DNA of 64,000 nt from an uncultured Monoglobus sp. (GTDB taxonomy: Bacteria > Bacillota > Clostridia > Monoglobales > Monoglobaceae). The position numbers were made by a program, and so were the translations under genes. Shown here piece after piece: positions 1-9,657 of the stretch. Numbering within the stretch: the stretch's first letter is position 1; every line of letters begins with the position of its first letter. The stretch is from assembly GCA_947624305.1 (NCBI GenBank), contig CANQKC010000008.1, forward strand, positions 1 through 64,000, read 5' to 3'. The notes under the pieces are model-generated. The model saw nothing but the letters and a program-made list of their open reading frames with translations. It was not told where the DNA came from and did not search any database.

Positions 1-58
1 GCACGTTGCCTTCCTTGACGCGTCCCTCTTCCCGTATGCGTTCCTCCATAAAATTCAT
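1..58 (-). CDS. xpt: Xanthine phosphoribosyltransferase, N-terminal 19 codons (runs off the left edge)
   Basis: Reading leftwards from the ATG at 58 gives MNFMEERIREEGRVKEGNV. This fits the conserved start of Xpt (typically M-x-x-L-E-E-R-I then D/E-G-x-V-x-E-G-N-V), the purine-salvage enzyme that makes XMP from xanthine and PRPP. A GGGGAG ribosome-binding site lies just upstream and a consensus promoter sits at 91-119. An in-frame ATG at 49 is possible, but the start at 58 matches the family length. I found no purine riboswitch in the short leader. Only 19 residues are visible, so the name rests on the N-terminal pattern. Confidence 0.6.
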   Translation of the reverse strand, partial: MNFMEERIREEGRVKEGNV

Positions 59-90
59 GATCTCCCCGCCTTTCGACTTGTTATTCATAA

Positions 91-119
91 ATTATACACT
101 TAAAAATTTCCCGTGTCAA
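91..119 (-). promoter_or_regulatory. Consensus sigma-A promoter for xpt
   Basis: On the minus strand there is a perfect TTGACA (114-119), a 17-bp spacer and a perfect TATAAT (91-96). Transcription would start near 84, leaving a leader of about 25 nt before the xpt ATG at 58. Confidence 0.75.
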
Positions 120-208
120 TCGTTATATTGCCCGCGGAGTCAAAAAAATCGGGCCTTCGGCGAAAAAAATAAAACAGTAATATCAAAAAAATAAAATGTC
201 CAAAAAAG

Positions 209-237
209 ATGACTCATAGAGCAGTCTCAGGTATAAT
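209..237 (+). promoter_or_regulatory. Promoter of a small transcription unit
   Basis: ATGACT (209-214) and TATAAT (232-237) are separated by 17 bp. The -10 is a perfect consensus, the -35 matches at four of six positions. It drives a unit of about 110 nt that ends in the hairpin at 304-351. Confidence 0.5.
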
Positions 238-275
238 GCTAAGTGACAAAACCAAACAGAAATGGGGGCTGCACA

Positions 276-377
276 ATGAGTCACTTAGATTACACCGCAA
301 AGCAAACAACCGGGCAACCCTTTTTTGGGTCGCTCGGTTGTTTTTTGTTCACTTATTGCGACAGCCCATTTAAATGA
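276..377 (+). CDS. Possible 33-residue peptide overlapping a terminator
   Basis: A GGGGG ribosome-binding-site-like run precedes an ATG at 276 that opens a 33-codon frame beginning MSHLDYTAKQTTGQ and ending DSPFK. The middle of the frame lies inside the terminator hairpin at 304-351, so a transcript stopping there would not contain the whole frame. It may be a leader peptide, part of a small RNA, or non-coding. I do not recognise the peptide. Confidence 0.2.
   Translation: MSHLDYTAKQTTGQPFFGSLGCFLFTYCDSPFK
304..351. terminator. Terminator between the small unit and the giant SLH gene
   Basis: The arm AACAACCGGGCAACCC pairs, with two imperfect positions, with GGGTCGCTCGGTTGTT across a T-rich loop. 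On the plus strand it is followed by TTTTTTG, ending the small unit. It also lies 45 nt past the stop of the convergent giant gene and could serve both directions. Confidence 0.65.
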
Positions 378-395
378 TAAGGTGTCAAATATATT

Positions 396-3300
396 TTACT
401 TTTGCAGCGTCTTATCAAATCTTCCGAATATGGCTGCCGCTTCCGCACGGACGGCGTTGCCGAGCGGCGTTAATGTTCCATCGCCGTTTCCGCGCATAAG
501 TTCGGTTCCACATGCCCACTGTATAGCGGGAATTGCGTATTCACTTATGTCTTCCGCGTCCGTATAACTCAGAATATTCGTATCTTCTCCCACAGAGGTG
601 TCTATGCCCTTGTATGTGGCGTACCTGCATAGCATCGCCGCCATCTGTTCGCGAAGAATATCGTCATCCGGTCCGAATTCCGTGTCGGAGTAGCCGTTTA
701 CAATTCCGTTTGTGCTTGCCCATGCCACGGCGTCATGATAGTAGGCATCCGCCGGAACATCCGCAAAGCTGCTTGTTCCTGCCTCCGGTGAGCCGTCTAT
801 TCGATGCAGAACCGTTACGAACATTCCTCTGGTTATATTCGCATTCGGGTCAAATTCCGTATCGCTTACACCGTTCATCAGACCGTTTTCGTATGCGTAT
901 TTTACATCATCATAGAACCAGTCGGTGGGGCTCACGTCGGCAAACGGAAGTTCTTTTGCCGGCTCGGCAGTTGCCTGCGGCTCATCCTGCGGCTCGGCTG
1001 TGGCCGAAGGCGTGGGTGTGGCATTGCCCGTTCCGAACGTTCCGCCGCCTCCGCCTGATGGCGAGTGGCCTCCGGGTGACTGCCCTCCGGACGACTCTTT
1101 CACATTTACGGTCACGCTGTCAACCAGCTCGGTTCCGTCGATCGCAGCCGTTATGGTCGCGGTTCCGGATCCGATGCCGGTAACGTCGCCGTTGGAGCCT
1201 ACCTTAGCAATGTTCTCGTTGCTGCTGCTCCATGTCACATTGCTGTCTGCGGCCGCCGCAAGAGGAAGTATCCCGGCTTCAAGTGACAGTGTGCCGCCGA
1301 TACCGACCTCTGCCTGTTCTACATCATTGCCATCCTGCCTGATGTTTAGCGCAAGGGGAACGTCCTCTTCGGGGATCGTCCCGGTGAATGACTTAAAGGC
1401 GTTGACATTAAACGCGTCAAGGTTGTAGGTTCCTTCGCCGTTCACCTCACCTGCTTCGTCATAGAGAGGAGCGCGTTTCTCGCCGTCGTAAACTTCAAGC
1501 ATAAATCCCGCGGCTTTGTTCGCCGAGAACTTATCATCTGGTATCGGCATGGAATGGATCGTGACGGTCGTGGACTCTCCTGCCCCGATCGGTTCAATAT
1601 CGCCGTCTTCATCCATCCAGCCCACCTCGGTGTACGGAGTGAAGCCCGAGGAGTTTACTACGCTGGCATTCTGCGGCGCGTTTTCAAGATACTCTTGAAT
1701 TTCCTCAGCCGAAGCCGTATCCATATCGGGAGCATTCGGGTCGTCAAGAACATTCTGATTTTCAATTTCCATAACCAGTCTGGGATTGCTTGCCGCCACG
1801 TTGCCGCTGTTCGTGATTTCGGTATCTACCACAAATACTGAGCCGTTCACATCGCCTCTGATCAAGCTGCCGTTTTCATCTATGCCCTTTATTTCATGGC
1901 TTCTGCCGCTGATCACGTTAATATTGCCGATATCCAGTCTGGAGCCTACTCTTATTGGCGCTGCGGCCGAAGATGTTTCGCTGCGGCCCGGCTCGCTTAC
2001 CGTGAGCACCGCCTTATAGCTTGCGCCCGCAAGCGCCTTGTCGATCATATCCTGTGTCATGTCAAGGTACGCCGTAATTTCTGTCTTACCTCCCGCCAGC
2101 AGCATATCCTCGCTTGACGCGTCAACGGTCTGAACCACATTCTCGCTGCCGTCAGCCGCGGTTTCAACAATTTCAGCCTTGGCATTCACGCTCTTGCTTG
2201 CCAGCAGTCCGGTGTTCTCGACCTCAGTGGTCACGCTGAAGTCCTCGCCCGCCTTCGGATAGTCGTTTGAAAGCTCAATGCTGTCCTCCGTGAATTCAAG
2301 GGAGCCTATCGACGTAAAGTGCGCCGCGCACAGATCGTTGTTATCCCGCGTTTTGCCCGCCATGATCTCGTTGCCGTCCTCGTCGGTGGTTGTAACGTCA
2401 ACCATGTCAAAGTCGTTGTAGAGTATTACCATATTTCCGTTTTCATCTACGCCCGCGGCAGGATTGTCAACATACTCGCGTTCCTCGTCGTTTTCGCTCT
2501 GAAGCGAGAATTCTCTTGGTATGCGCCACAGCTCGTCATATGTGCCGTTTTCGTTGGGACGCAGAGTCAGCGTGGATATCATGAGCTTTTGCTCATCACC
2601 CGTGGACTGGGGCCACAATACATACACATTGCCGTCCTCGCCGTTCACAACAGTATAGCCGTTTCCGTAAGACATACCGACTTCTCCGGTTTCGGGATCG
2701 GGGTCGTTGTATATGGCAACGTTCGCGTGATACACATCCTTTAAGGTATAGCTCGGTATTTTGTTGCCGTTCGGCAGCGTTATCTCGGACTTTTCAAGCA
2801 TTATTTTCTCTTCATCCGGAATACTCTCGCTTTCATTGCCGAAATCATAATCGCCGAACATCTTGTCCAGATTGAGGTATCTCAGCTCGCCGTTCTGCGC
2901 CCATACTATCATGTTTACCTCGCCGAACTCGTCTGTCACGCTCTTGACAAACCGGGGATGTGATACATCTGCCATGCCGCTTAAGTTGATTGGCGCGGAT
3001 GTTAGCATACTGTTGTCGCTGCCCGGAGTCAGAACCGACATAAATACGGTTCTGTCGGTGGAAGTAGCAAGGTTGTTGTCGCCGTCGACCACATATGCGG
3101 CAAGTATCTTATCTTCACCCTCATAGTTGGCGGAGATCATATCAGTCTGTCCCGCGAGAGGATAATATGTCGTCTTTCCTTCGGGATCGCTGAGGTTCAC
3201 ATCCAGAATTCTCTGGCCGTACCACTCGTTGCCGTACTTCCCTTCTTCGGACTCGGAATAGGTCTCGGACCATGCTCCGTTTTCGTAGATCCTGTACATT

Positions 3301-6300
3301 GTAACACCGGGAACCGACAGCAGCTGCGACAGGGTGGTTATCTTATCGCCGCCGTATTCGTTATAGTCCACCGTCGTATAGAACAGGACTATCCTGCCGT
3401 CGGGGAGCTGTACCGCATGGGGGCTCTCATGGGCAAGGCCCCATTCAAACAGGTCTTCGGTTTCCGTGTTTTTGGTGACCTGCGTAATGCTCTGTTCGGG
3501 AATTCCGTTTGCAGCCGCGTTCTTGTCTATGACCACGCTGTAAACGTCCAGGGATGACAGCATCTTGAGCGAAGAGTCGTAGGGAATTTTAAATTCTTCA
3601 TCCTGAGACTCGATGTCAAGTTCCGTAAAATCATCCTCTGTGAAGGTTTTGTCCGCCGATGTCCAGCTGATCATTATCTTGTCACCGAAATCATCCACGT
3701 TAAGACCTGTGTCAATGGTGCCGTCGTTTTGCAGGATCGCGGGCGTTGACCAGTCGCTGCCGTTATATATGCTGTAATATACGGCGTTTCTGTTGTACTT
3801 ATCTCTTGAAGAGTCTATGCCTTCAAATGCCGTGAAATATTTGCCGCCGCCGAGAGGCACCACATTGGTGCGCATATTTACGCTGTCCGTAACCAGGTCG
3901 TAGCGATTTGTCTGTTCCGCGGCGGACACAGCCGTAACTTCCCCTGTTCCCGGAACATAGAACGAATTCTCATAATCCTTGGTATTTACCTCCATCTCGG
4001 AGAGCTTGGGATCAAAGCCCTGCATTGCCTCGTCCACGGCCGCCTGTACACTGCCCACATTATAGAGGGTGTAGTCCCACGATTGCTGCAGGAATTTCCA
4101 GTTGAAGTTGAGGAACACAAGATTTATTTCAAAGGCGCCATAGAAGGTGGAAGTTCCCGTTCCGGAGGTACCCGGCCCAAAGCCAAGATTGAACTGCTGC
4201 AAAAAGCCCAAGTCAAACTCCAGGGACAGCAGCTTTCGTATGCCCGCGCCCACAAAGCCTTCGATGCCTATCGATATCGGGATATTGCCCTTGTATACCA
4301 ACGATTTCGGGTCTATCTGAAGTTCGTTGAGCGTAGTGGTTTTCGTTGACTGTATTCCGTTATACAGACCGAGCGACGTCGAGAATCCGAAGCCTGCATA
4401 CATAGGTATCGGGAAGCCGGGTATCGTAATATAGAACACGCCGCTTATCGCAAATCCGACCTGACCGTAAACCATAGCATTGTCAAACAGCCACGTGCCC
4501 TCTTCGGGATTGTCGGGTGAAACACCCGCAACAAATTTGAACGTGATGCCGAAGGTCATGCCCAGATTCATGCCTATGGAACCCTTGCTCTTCACGACAG
4601 CGTCTCTTGCCGCGGCCGCCTGTCTTTTATCGGTATAACTGTCGGCTTGTGTAAGAGCATCCAGTAATTTGTCCAATGCGGCGGTGTCTTTGTCAAACGC
4701 CTTTGCCGAATTTTTCGCCGTGTTCAACACGTCCGACATTTGGTTTTTGTCCGGAGTTGTTATATTCTGCGCTTGATTACCGCCGGTGATAGGGTCTGTG
4801 TTTGCGGCTTCACTCCAAGCCGCATCGGCAGCATCATACTTCTCCTGCGCTTCATTAAGGTTTGCAACGGCGTTTGCCTGCTCTATTGGGTCATCCGAAT
4901 TCTTTGATACGTTATCTAAGTTCTTGGATGCTTCTTTTAACTCTTTTTTGGCGACCTCCCTTTCCGTATATGCGTCCATTTCCTTCTGTGTGGTGAGCTT
5001 TTCCGGGAATTGCTGTTTAAGAACCTTATTCAGCAAGCCCACGGAAAATCCGATATTGCACTCAAAGCTGGTGCCGGTTATGATGGCCTGCACTGTCAGA
5101 GGCCCGGCCGAAACCTTGGGGGTCATCTTGCCGATAACGTCCAGGGTAGGCAGGTCGGGGCTGGTCTCATCCGGCCCTATATTCGGGATCTGAATCTCTA
5201 TGTCCTGACCGGGCACCTCATGGAATGTAATTCCGGTGTCAAATTCGCCGTAGCTGACCTCCACCTCGCCGACTGTGCCGTCGGCGCCGGTTACGGTCTC
5301 GGCCCCTTTGAGGTCTACGAATACCCGGTCGCCGTCATGGAAGTTAAGCAGCGCGTTCAAGGGCATCTTCACGATCTCGCCCGTATCAAGTTCGGTGGGG
5401 ACCGAAGTAAGATCCACCGCGTAGTCGTATGAGTCGGGCTGTACATCGACCGTATATTCATTGCGCTTTGCCATTTCTTTATCGTATATTGTGAATACCA
5501 CGCTCTTAAGCTTTTTATACTGGTCGTGGACGTTTAATCTGAATCCGACGGAACTGTCGGACATATTGACCTGTCCCATCGCGGCGTTTTGGGTCTCGTC
5601 CTTTTCGTAGGACGGTATTTCGCCGCTCGGCCCTACAAGCACCGAAATGCCGACGGGCTGCGGCTCTTCCTCACTGGCGTAAAAGTCAACGACTACATCG
5701 CCGACCTTGCCTGTCTGCTTATCGGGCTTCAGCAGAGCAAGAGTATTGATATGATTGCTGTTTATAAGCGCGGTTATGTACTCGTTGCCGCTGTTTAGCA
5801 TCATCGGGTAGCTGATATTTTCCCCGGATGCTTCATCGCCTTCCGTCCAGTGGAGAGAATATGTTCCGTCAGACTTGGTAAGACCGTAGAAAGAGCCTGC
5901 CGAAACCGTGGCGCCTGCCGCGGGCTCATATCCGTTGAGCGGCTCTCCGGTGTTGAGCACCGGCGGATTGAGCAGACTTGCGCTGTACTTTAAGGCCTTG
6001 CCGTTTAACTCCGGAACCTCCGCCGCGTCCGCGTTCTCAAAGCTGAGCGTTATCTCGTTATCGCCGTTGTGTATCTCATAATACAGCGTCCAGCCGCCTA
6101 TGTTTAGTCCCTTCCACGGATGATTTTCGGTGTTGACCGTCCAGGTGGGTACATGCTTGGTCGATACGGAGTGATATATGTCGGGATCGAGGAACTTTCT
6201 CAAATCGATCGAAATGACGTCTCCCGCCTTCATGTTGTTATTCTTCATCATGTCGTCTATATCGGCTTGTATCTGCTCAAGCGGAATATTTATATCGGAA

Positions 6301-9032
6301 ACCGTTTTATCGAGACTCAGCCGCACAAATGTGCCTTCCGCCGAATACTTCGGATATATGATATAATCCTTGGGTTCCAGCTTGAGGGTACTCTTTTCAT
6401 CGGTCATGCTGAATGGGATCTGATACTGCGCGCCGGACTGTCCTATGGGCGAGGAGCTGCCGCCCCAGCCCGCAAAATTATAGCGTTCATCTTGGTCGTA
6501 CGGCTCGATGGTTATATTGTCCGCCGCATAGAGGGTGATTTTCTTATCCTTGTCGCCACTGTTCAGGCTCCAGGGGACGTGTGAAGATGTATTATCGGTC
6601 AGCTTCATGCCGCCGTTTTTGTCGGATTTAAGCGTGACCGAAACAGCCTTCTTCGAATAGATAGGCTTCAGCTTAATGGTGCCGTAATCGTTGTCTGCCG
6701 TTACGTTGTCACATTGAAAGCAATCGAAGCAGTAAGACCATAACTCCGACAAATCAAGGGTCAAGCCTTTCGGGTCAAACAAGGGGTCTGCTTTATTGTT
6801 TATATTGCTTGTTTTATTATTGATAATAAACTCCATTCCGGTCAGCTCATAGTTGTCGTCTTTGCTTGTTTCTACAAGGGATATCTTCTCTCTGCCGTAA
6901 AAGTTCATTTTCGTGCCCTGTGATTTATTGTCCCTGGACTTCATCTCCAGCGTGCCGGGGATCACGCCGTCAATGGGGTCGGGATTTACCATTTCAAAGG
7001 GTACTTCCATATAGTCGAAACGGACAGCTTTGATCTCGGTGTGCATACCGTTTACGCCGCCGCTGTTCTTGTAAACCTCCCATACGAAACAACGCGGTCT
7101 AATGGACGGCCATCTGTTAGGCGCTTTGCTACGCTTTATAAAATTACTTGGGCTGTAATCATGTCTGGCGCCGCCGGGGTCATCTACCTCTCCGGTTTGC
7201 ATATTTATGGTTGTTTTCTGTCCGGACGTGTGATCTCCCACAAAAGTGATGTTTGACGGTCCGTGGAATGTGCCGTTGTCATCCTTCATCGGAGTACATT
7301 CTTCAAAGGACAAAAAGTTATAGTTCGCTCTGACGCCTTCATAATCATTCGCGTACCAATCTATGGAGACCGATTGAATCGGGGGAATCGACTGATAATC
7401 GTCAAGCATCAAATCGAAGTCGCGCTCCTTGTATATATAAGCGCCGGTGCATCCGCACCCATGATCCGGAATATCTAAATAATAATATCCGTCTTTGTAT
7501 CCGGAACTTACGCCTTTGCAATTTCCGTTTTGCATACTCTGAAATGAGGAGGAAAGGCCCTCTATATCAAATTCAAAATGGTCATAAAACTCTTCTCCGT
7601 CAGTGTTAAACGGATTATTGCGATCGGATTTCGAGAGTTTCTTGCCCGTCGCTGCACTCGTGACAATACCGTCGCTTGAGTCATTTGAGGCGGGCAAAAT
7701 TTCCACCGGGGTATAGTTTTCGCTGACGTCACAGCCCACGGCATTGGCAAGGCTCAGGTATATGGTTTTCGCTCCGCTGCCCGCAACACCGGTCATAGGT
7801 ACTTCTATGGTCTGTGTGTCCATGCCGGGCATGAATACCACGTTGCCCTGGATCAGCACATTATTGGTGTCTGTAATGGCTGTGAACGTCACAGTGCTGA
7901 GCTGATACAGGGGGTCGTTACGGCGCAGCTCCGCCTTGAAGCTGTCGGAGTCCTCGCTGATGCCGCTAACCGTGCCGCTGTCCACATAAACATAGGGAGA
8001 AACATAGGCCTCGTCGTCCTTAATGGTGATCTGCGCGTTGTTTCTCACGTCAAGGGCATAGCCGTCGCCCGAGCCGTTTATGTATGCCACAAATACTCTG
8101 TCGCCGTTGCTCTCGTCGTCATTGTTGGGGTACACCGTGACTTTTTTCAGAGTCTCCCCGTCCTCAAACACGACCTCTGTTTCGGCACAGGGAAAAGCTT
8201 CGGCCATCAGCTCGTTGCTGATGCGGGCAGTCTCGGGATCGGGATCTTCCCCGGTTATAAAGTTGCCAAAGGTAAGATTGCTGTCGGAAAACTGACTGAC
8301 CTGATCGTTCAGGGCGTAAAGGGGGCTTTTTTCCTCCGCTTCGCCGGCGCTCTGATATATGGGCTCCTCCGCGGAAACGGACTCGCTTTGCGCCGGCGCG
8401 TCCGCATCCTCATTATCCTCGGCGGCAGGAACATCCTCGTCGGCGGTAACATCCTCATCGTCGGCAGCATTCTCGTCGGCGGCAACATCCTCGTCGTCGG
8501 CGGCAGCGTTTTCCTCATTCTTCGCTGTGGCCTCGATGTATTCACCGACCAGCTCCTCCATATGCTGCACGCTTTCCTCGCCGTATTGGGCCACCAGATC
8601 ATCATAGGTGGCGTCCTCGCCGGTCAGAGAGTTTTCCTGCGAGAACATATACATGATCGGAACCGCGTTCTCGTTTGGTTCGATCTTGTCCTTTGAGAAA
8701 ACAGACTTCTCCACCTCGGCGGTGTAGTCCTTGCCGTACTGCGCGGAATAGTCCTGGAACCTGAGACTGAGCTTCGCCTCGCCTTGGGTCCCGCCGTATC
8801 TGGCAATATAGAACGTCAGAGGTTCTCCCGCGTTCTCATCGACCTCGGCGGCGATCTGCGGTATCGCGAACAGACCGCCGGGATATTGCTTTTTCAGAAC
8901 AGGGTCCGCGTTTTCCAATGATTCCCGGATCGCACTGAGCTCATCCCTTGTGCCATCCTGTGCAAAAGCCAAAGTAGGCGCCGTTGCCAAAACCATGCTC
9001 AGCACAAGCATGAAAGAAATAATACGTTTCAT
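396..9032 (-). CDS. Giant secreted SLH-anchored surface protein (2878 aa)
   Basis: This is an exported multidomain surface protein with a signal peptide (residues 1-25, ending LAFAQ). Calx-beta-like segments fall around residues 50-100 and 340-450. A low-complexity acidic stretch rich in DDED/ADE (about 170-220) follows the first. A predicted coiled coil lies at about 1370-1460, and long beta-rich regions resemble sugar- or ligand-binding propellers (about 1650-2250). A BIG_2-like bacterial Ig domain (about 2540-2630), a Ser/Thr/Pro/Glu linker and three SLH repeats (about 2694-2878) complete it. SLH repeats bind secondary cell-wall polymers and hold a protein at the surface. The ATG is preceded by AAGGAAGTG. 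No catalytic motif is obvious, so adhesion or substrate display is likely but unproven. It is probably monocistronic. Confidence 0.85.
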   Translation of the reverse strand: MKRIISFMLVLSMVLATAPTLAFAQDGTRDELSAIRESLENADPVLKKQYPGGLFAIPQIAAEVDENAGEPLTFYIARYGGTQGEAKLSLRFQDYSAQYGKDYTAEVEKSVFSKDKIEPNENAVPIMYMFSQENSLTGEDATYDDLVAQYGEESVQHMEELVGEYIEATAKNEENAAADDEDVAADENAADDEDVTADEDVPAAEDNEDADAPAQSESVSAEEPIYQSAGEAEEKSPLYALNDQVSQFSDSNLTFGNFITGEDPDPETARISNELMAEAFPCAETEVVFEDGETLKKVTVYPNNDDESNGDRVFVAYINGSGDGYALDVRNNAQITIKDDEAYVSPYVYVDSGTVSGISEDSDSFKAELRRNDPLYQLSTVTFTAITDTNNVLIQGNVVFMPGMDTQTIEVPMTGVAGSGAKTIYLSLANAVGCDVSENYTPVEILPASNDSSDGIVTSAATGKKLSKSDRNNPFNTDGEEFYDHFEFDIEGLSSSFQSMQNGNCKGVSSGYKDGYYYLDIPDHGCGCTGAYIYKERDFDLMLDDYQSIPPIQSVSIDWYANDYEGVRANYNFLSFEECTPMKDDNGTFHGPSNITFVGDHTSGQKTTINMQTGEVDDPGGARHDYSPSNFIKRSKAPNRWPSIRPRCFVWEVYKNSGGVNGMHTEIKAVRFDYMEVPFEMVNPDPIDGVIPGTLEMKSRDNKSQGTKMNFYGREKISLVETSKDDNYELTGMEFIINNKTSNINNKADPLFDPKGLTLDLSELWSYCFDCFQCDNVTADNDYGTIKLKPIYSKKAVSVTLKSDKNGGMKLTDNTSSHVPWSLNSGDKDKKITLYAADNITIEPYDQDERYNFAGWGGSSSPIGQSGAQYQIPFSMTDEKSTLKLEPKDYIIYPKYSAEGTFVRLSLDKTVSDINIPLEQIQADIDDMMKNNNMKAGDVISIDLRKFLDPDIYHSVSTKHVPTWTVNTENHPWKGLNIGGWTLYYEIHNGDNEITLSFENADAAEVPELNGKALKYSASLLNPPVLNTGEPLNGYEPAAGATVSAGSFYGLTKSDGTYSLHWTEGDEASGENISYPMMLNSGNEYITALINSNHINTLALLKPDKQTGKVGDVVVDFYASEEEPQPVGISVLVGPSGEIPSYEKDETQNAAMGQVNMSDSSVGFRLNVHDQYKKLKSVVFTIYDKEMAKRNEYTVDVQPDSYDYAVDLTSVPTELDTGEIVKMPLNALLNFHDGDRVFVDLKGAETVTGADGTVGEVEVSYGEFDTGITFHEVPGQDIEIQIPNIGPDETSPDLPTLDVIGKMTPKVSAGPLTVQAIITGTSFECNIGFSVGLLNKVLKQQFPEKLTTQKEMDAYTEREVAKKELKEASKNLDNVSKNSDDPIEQANAVANLNEAQEKYDAADAAWSEAANTDPITGGNQAQNITTPDKNQMSDVLNTAKNSAKAFDKDTAALDKLLDALTQADSYTDKRQAAAARDAVVKSKGSIGMNLGMTFGITFKFVAGVSPDNPEEGTWLFDNAMVYGQVGFAISGVFYITIPGFPIPMYAGFGFSTSLGLYNGIQSTKTTTLNELQIDPKSLVYKGNIPISIGIEGFVGAGIRKLLSLEFDLGFLQQFNLGFGPGTSGTGTSTFYGAFEINLVFLNFNWKFLQQSWDYTLYNVGSVQAAVDEAMQGFDPKLSEMEVNTKDYENSFYVPGTGEVTAVSAAEQTNRYDLVTDSVNMRTNVVPLGGGKYFTAFEGIDSSRDKYNRNAVYYSIYNGSDWSTPAILQNDGTIDTGLNVDDFGDKIMISWTSADKTFTEDDFTELDIESQDEEFKIPYDSSLKMLSSLDVYSVVIDKNAAANGIPEQSITQVTKNTETEDLFEWGLAHESPHAVQLPDGRIVLFYTTVDYNEYGGDKITTLSQLLSVPGVTMYRIYENGAWSETYSESEEGKYGNEWYGQRILDVNLSDPEGKTTYYPLAGQTDMISANYEGEDKILAAYVVDGDNNLATSTDRTVFMSVLTPGSDNSMLTSAPINLSGMADVSHPRFVKSVTDEFGEVNMIVWAQNGELRYLNLDKMFGDYDFGNESESIPDEEKIMLEKSEITLPNGNKIPSYTLKDVYHANVAIYNDPDPETGEVGMSYGNGYTVVNGEDGNVYVLWPQSTGDEQKLMISTLTLRPNENGTYDELWRIPREFSLQSENDEEREYVDNPAAGVDENGNMVILYNDFDMVDVTTTDEDGNEIMAGKTRDNNDLCAAHFTSIGSLEFTEDSIELSNDYPKAGEDFSVTTEVENTGLLASKSVNAKAEIVETAADGSENVVQTVDASSEDMLLAGGKTEITAYLDMTQDMIDKALAGASYKAVLTVSEPGRSETSSAAAPIRVGSRLDIGNINVISGRSHEIKGIDENGSLIRGDVNGSVFVVDTEITNSGNVAASNPRLVMEIENQNVLDDPNAPDMDTASAEEIQEYLENAPQNASVVNSSGFTPYTEVGWMDEDGDIEPIGAGESTTVTIHSMPIPDDKFSANKAAGFMLEVYDGEKRAPLYDEAGEVNGEGTYNLDAFNVNAFKSFTGTIPEEDVPLALNIRQDGNDVEQAEVGIGGTLSLEAGILPLAAAADSNVTWSSSNENIAKVGSNGDVTGIGSGTATITAAIDGTELVDSVTVNVKESSGGQSPGGHSPSGGGGGTFGTGNATPTPSATAEPQDEPQATAEPAKELPFADVSPTDWFYDDVKYAYENGLMNGVSDTEFDPNANITRGMFVTVLHRIDGSPEAGTSSFADVPADAYYHDAVAWASTNGIVNGYSDTEFGPDDDILREQMAAMLCRYATYKGIDTSVGEDTNILSYTDAEDISEYAIPAIQWACGTELMRGNGDGTLTPLGNAVRAEAAAIFGRFDKTLQK

Positions 9033-9160
9033 TTAATTTCACTTCCTTTATATATTTTTTTATTTTTTGTTTTTACAAATTTAGTGAGCCGACTCGGCCC
9101 GCCGGAGAACCCGCGCAGACAAAGGCACACAGCCCGGCTTTCCACGGTTTAATATACCGC
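9033..9160 (-). other. GC-rich, possibly structured 5' leader of the giant SLH gene
   Basis: Within an AT-rich spacer lies an isolated GC-rich block at about 9083-9150 that would form the leader of the 9032 gene. It contains the palindrome GCCGACTCGGC and a longer GCCGG...CCGGC pairing on the minus strand. A weak TTGTAT-18 bp-TATATT promoter could sit just upstream (about 9145-9175). I compared it by eye with the c-di-GMP-I riboswitch and could not find the conserved core, so I leave the class open. Confidence 0.3.
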
Positions 9161-9418
9161 TTTGTATAATATCTATACAAAAGTGAAAAAAATTCTGCTA
9201 TATTGTCAATTGTACCCTCCCCCATATGTTTTTGTCAAGTATTTTTATGCTTTGTTTACAAATAATAATGTGATATTCTTTCTTTTTTGTAAATTTTTCT
9301 TAAAATTTCATTTATCCCTCGACTTCCATAGAGAATATTGCTATCACAAATAAGATTATATCATGTCCACCCATGAACGAGTCAATACTTTGGAGATGTT
9401 TTTTTGAAAAATTTTTGG
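9161..9418. other. AT-rich spacer with no recognisable gene
   Basis: No open frame with a ribosome-binding site and no repeat was recognised here. It lies between the giant gene's leader and a recombinase remnant and may be decayed mobile DNA. Confidence 0.4.
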
Positions 9419-9574
9419 ATGTATACTAAAAAAGTAGACAGTGTAAAGCGAGTTTATGTCCACGCTCCACAGAAAGACGAAAACGGCAAGCGCAAACAGA
9501 ACATAGACATACACTATGACTTAGTAGGCCTTCTCCCGCTGTCGTTATTCCAAAAAAACGAAGCAACAGCATAG
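9419..9574 (+). pseudogene. C-terminal remnant of a large serine recombinase (DUF4368-like)
   Basis: The frame reads VKRVYVHAPQKDENGKR followed by QNIDIHYDLVG and a stop. This matches the usual end of large resolvase-type recombinases of clostridial transposons (I-x-V-H-x-x-x-K-x-x-G-K-R then I-x-I-x-Y-x-x-I/V-G). Nothing upstream encodes the catalytic or zinc-ribbon parts, so this is the tail of a lost element. The ATG at 9419 is probably fortuitous. Confidence 0.6.
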
Positions 9575-9657
9575 CAAAAACTATGCCGTTGCCAAAAATC
9601 AAAACATTACTGTTTTTTACTGTTTTATTGAGCGCTACCATTTCGGCCCGATTTTTA

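Noticed and set aside
59-240. Purine riboswitch upstream of xpt
   Set aside because: The promoter lies at 91-119 and the leader is too short; no conserved purine-aptamer core was seen.
8388-8696. Open frames on the plus strand opposite the acidic region of the giant gene
   Set aside because: They mirror the low-complexity DDED/ADE stretch and have no ribosome-binding site or family match.
9083-9150. Cyclic di-GMP-I riboswitch
   Set aside because: GC-rich pairings are present, but the conserved core sequences were not found by eye, so it is reported only as an unclassified structured leader.
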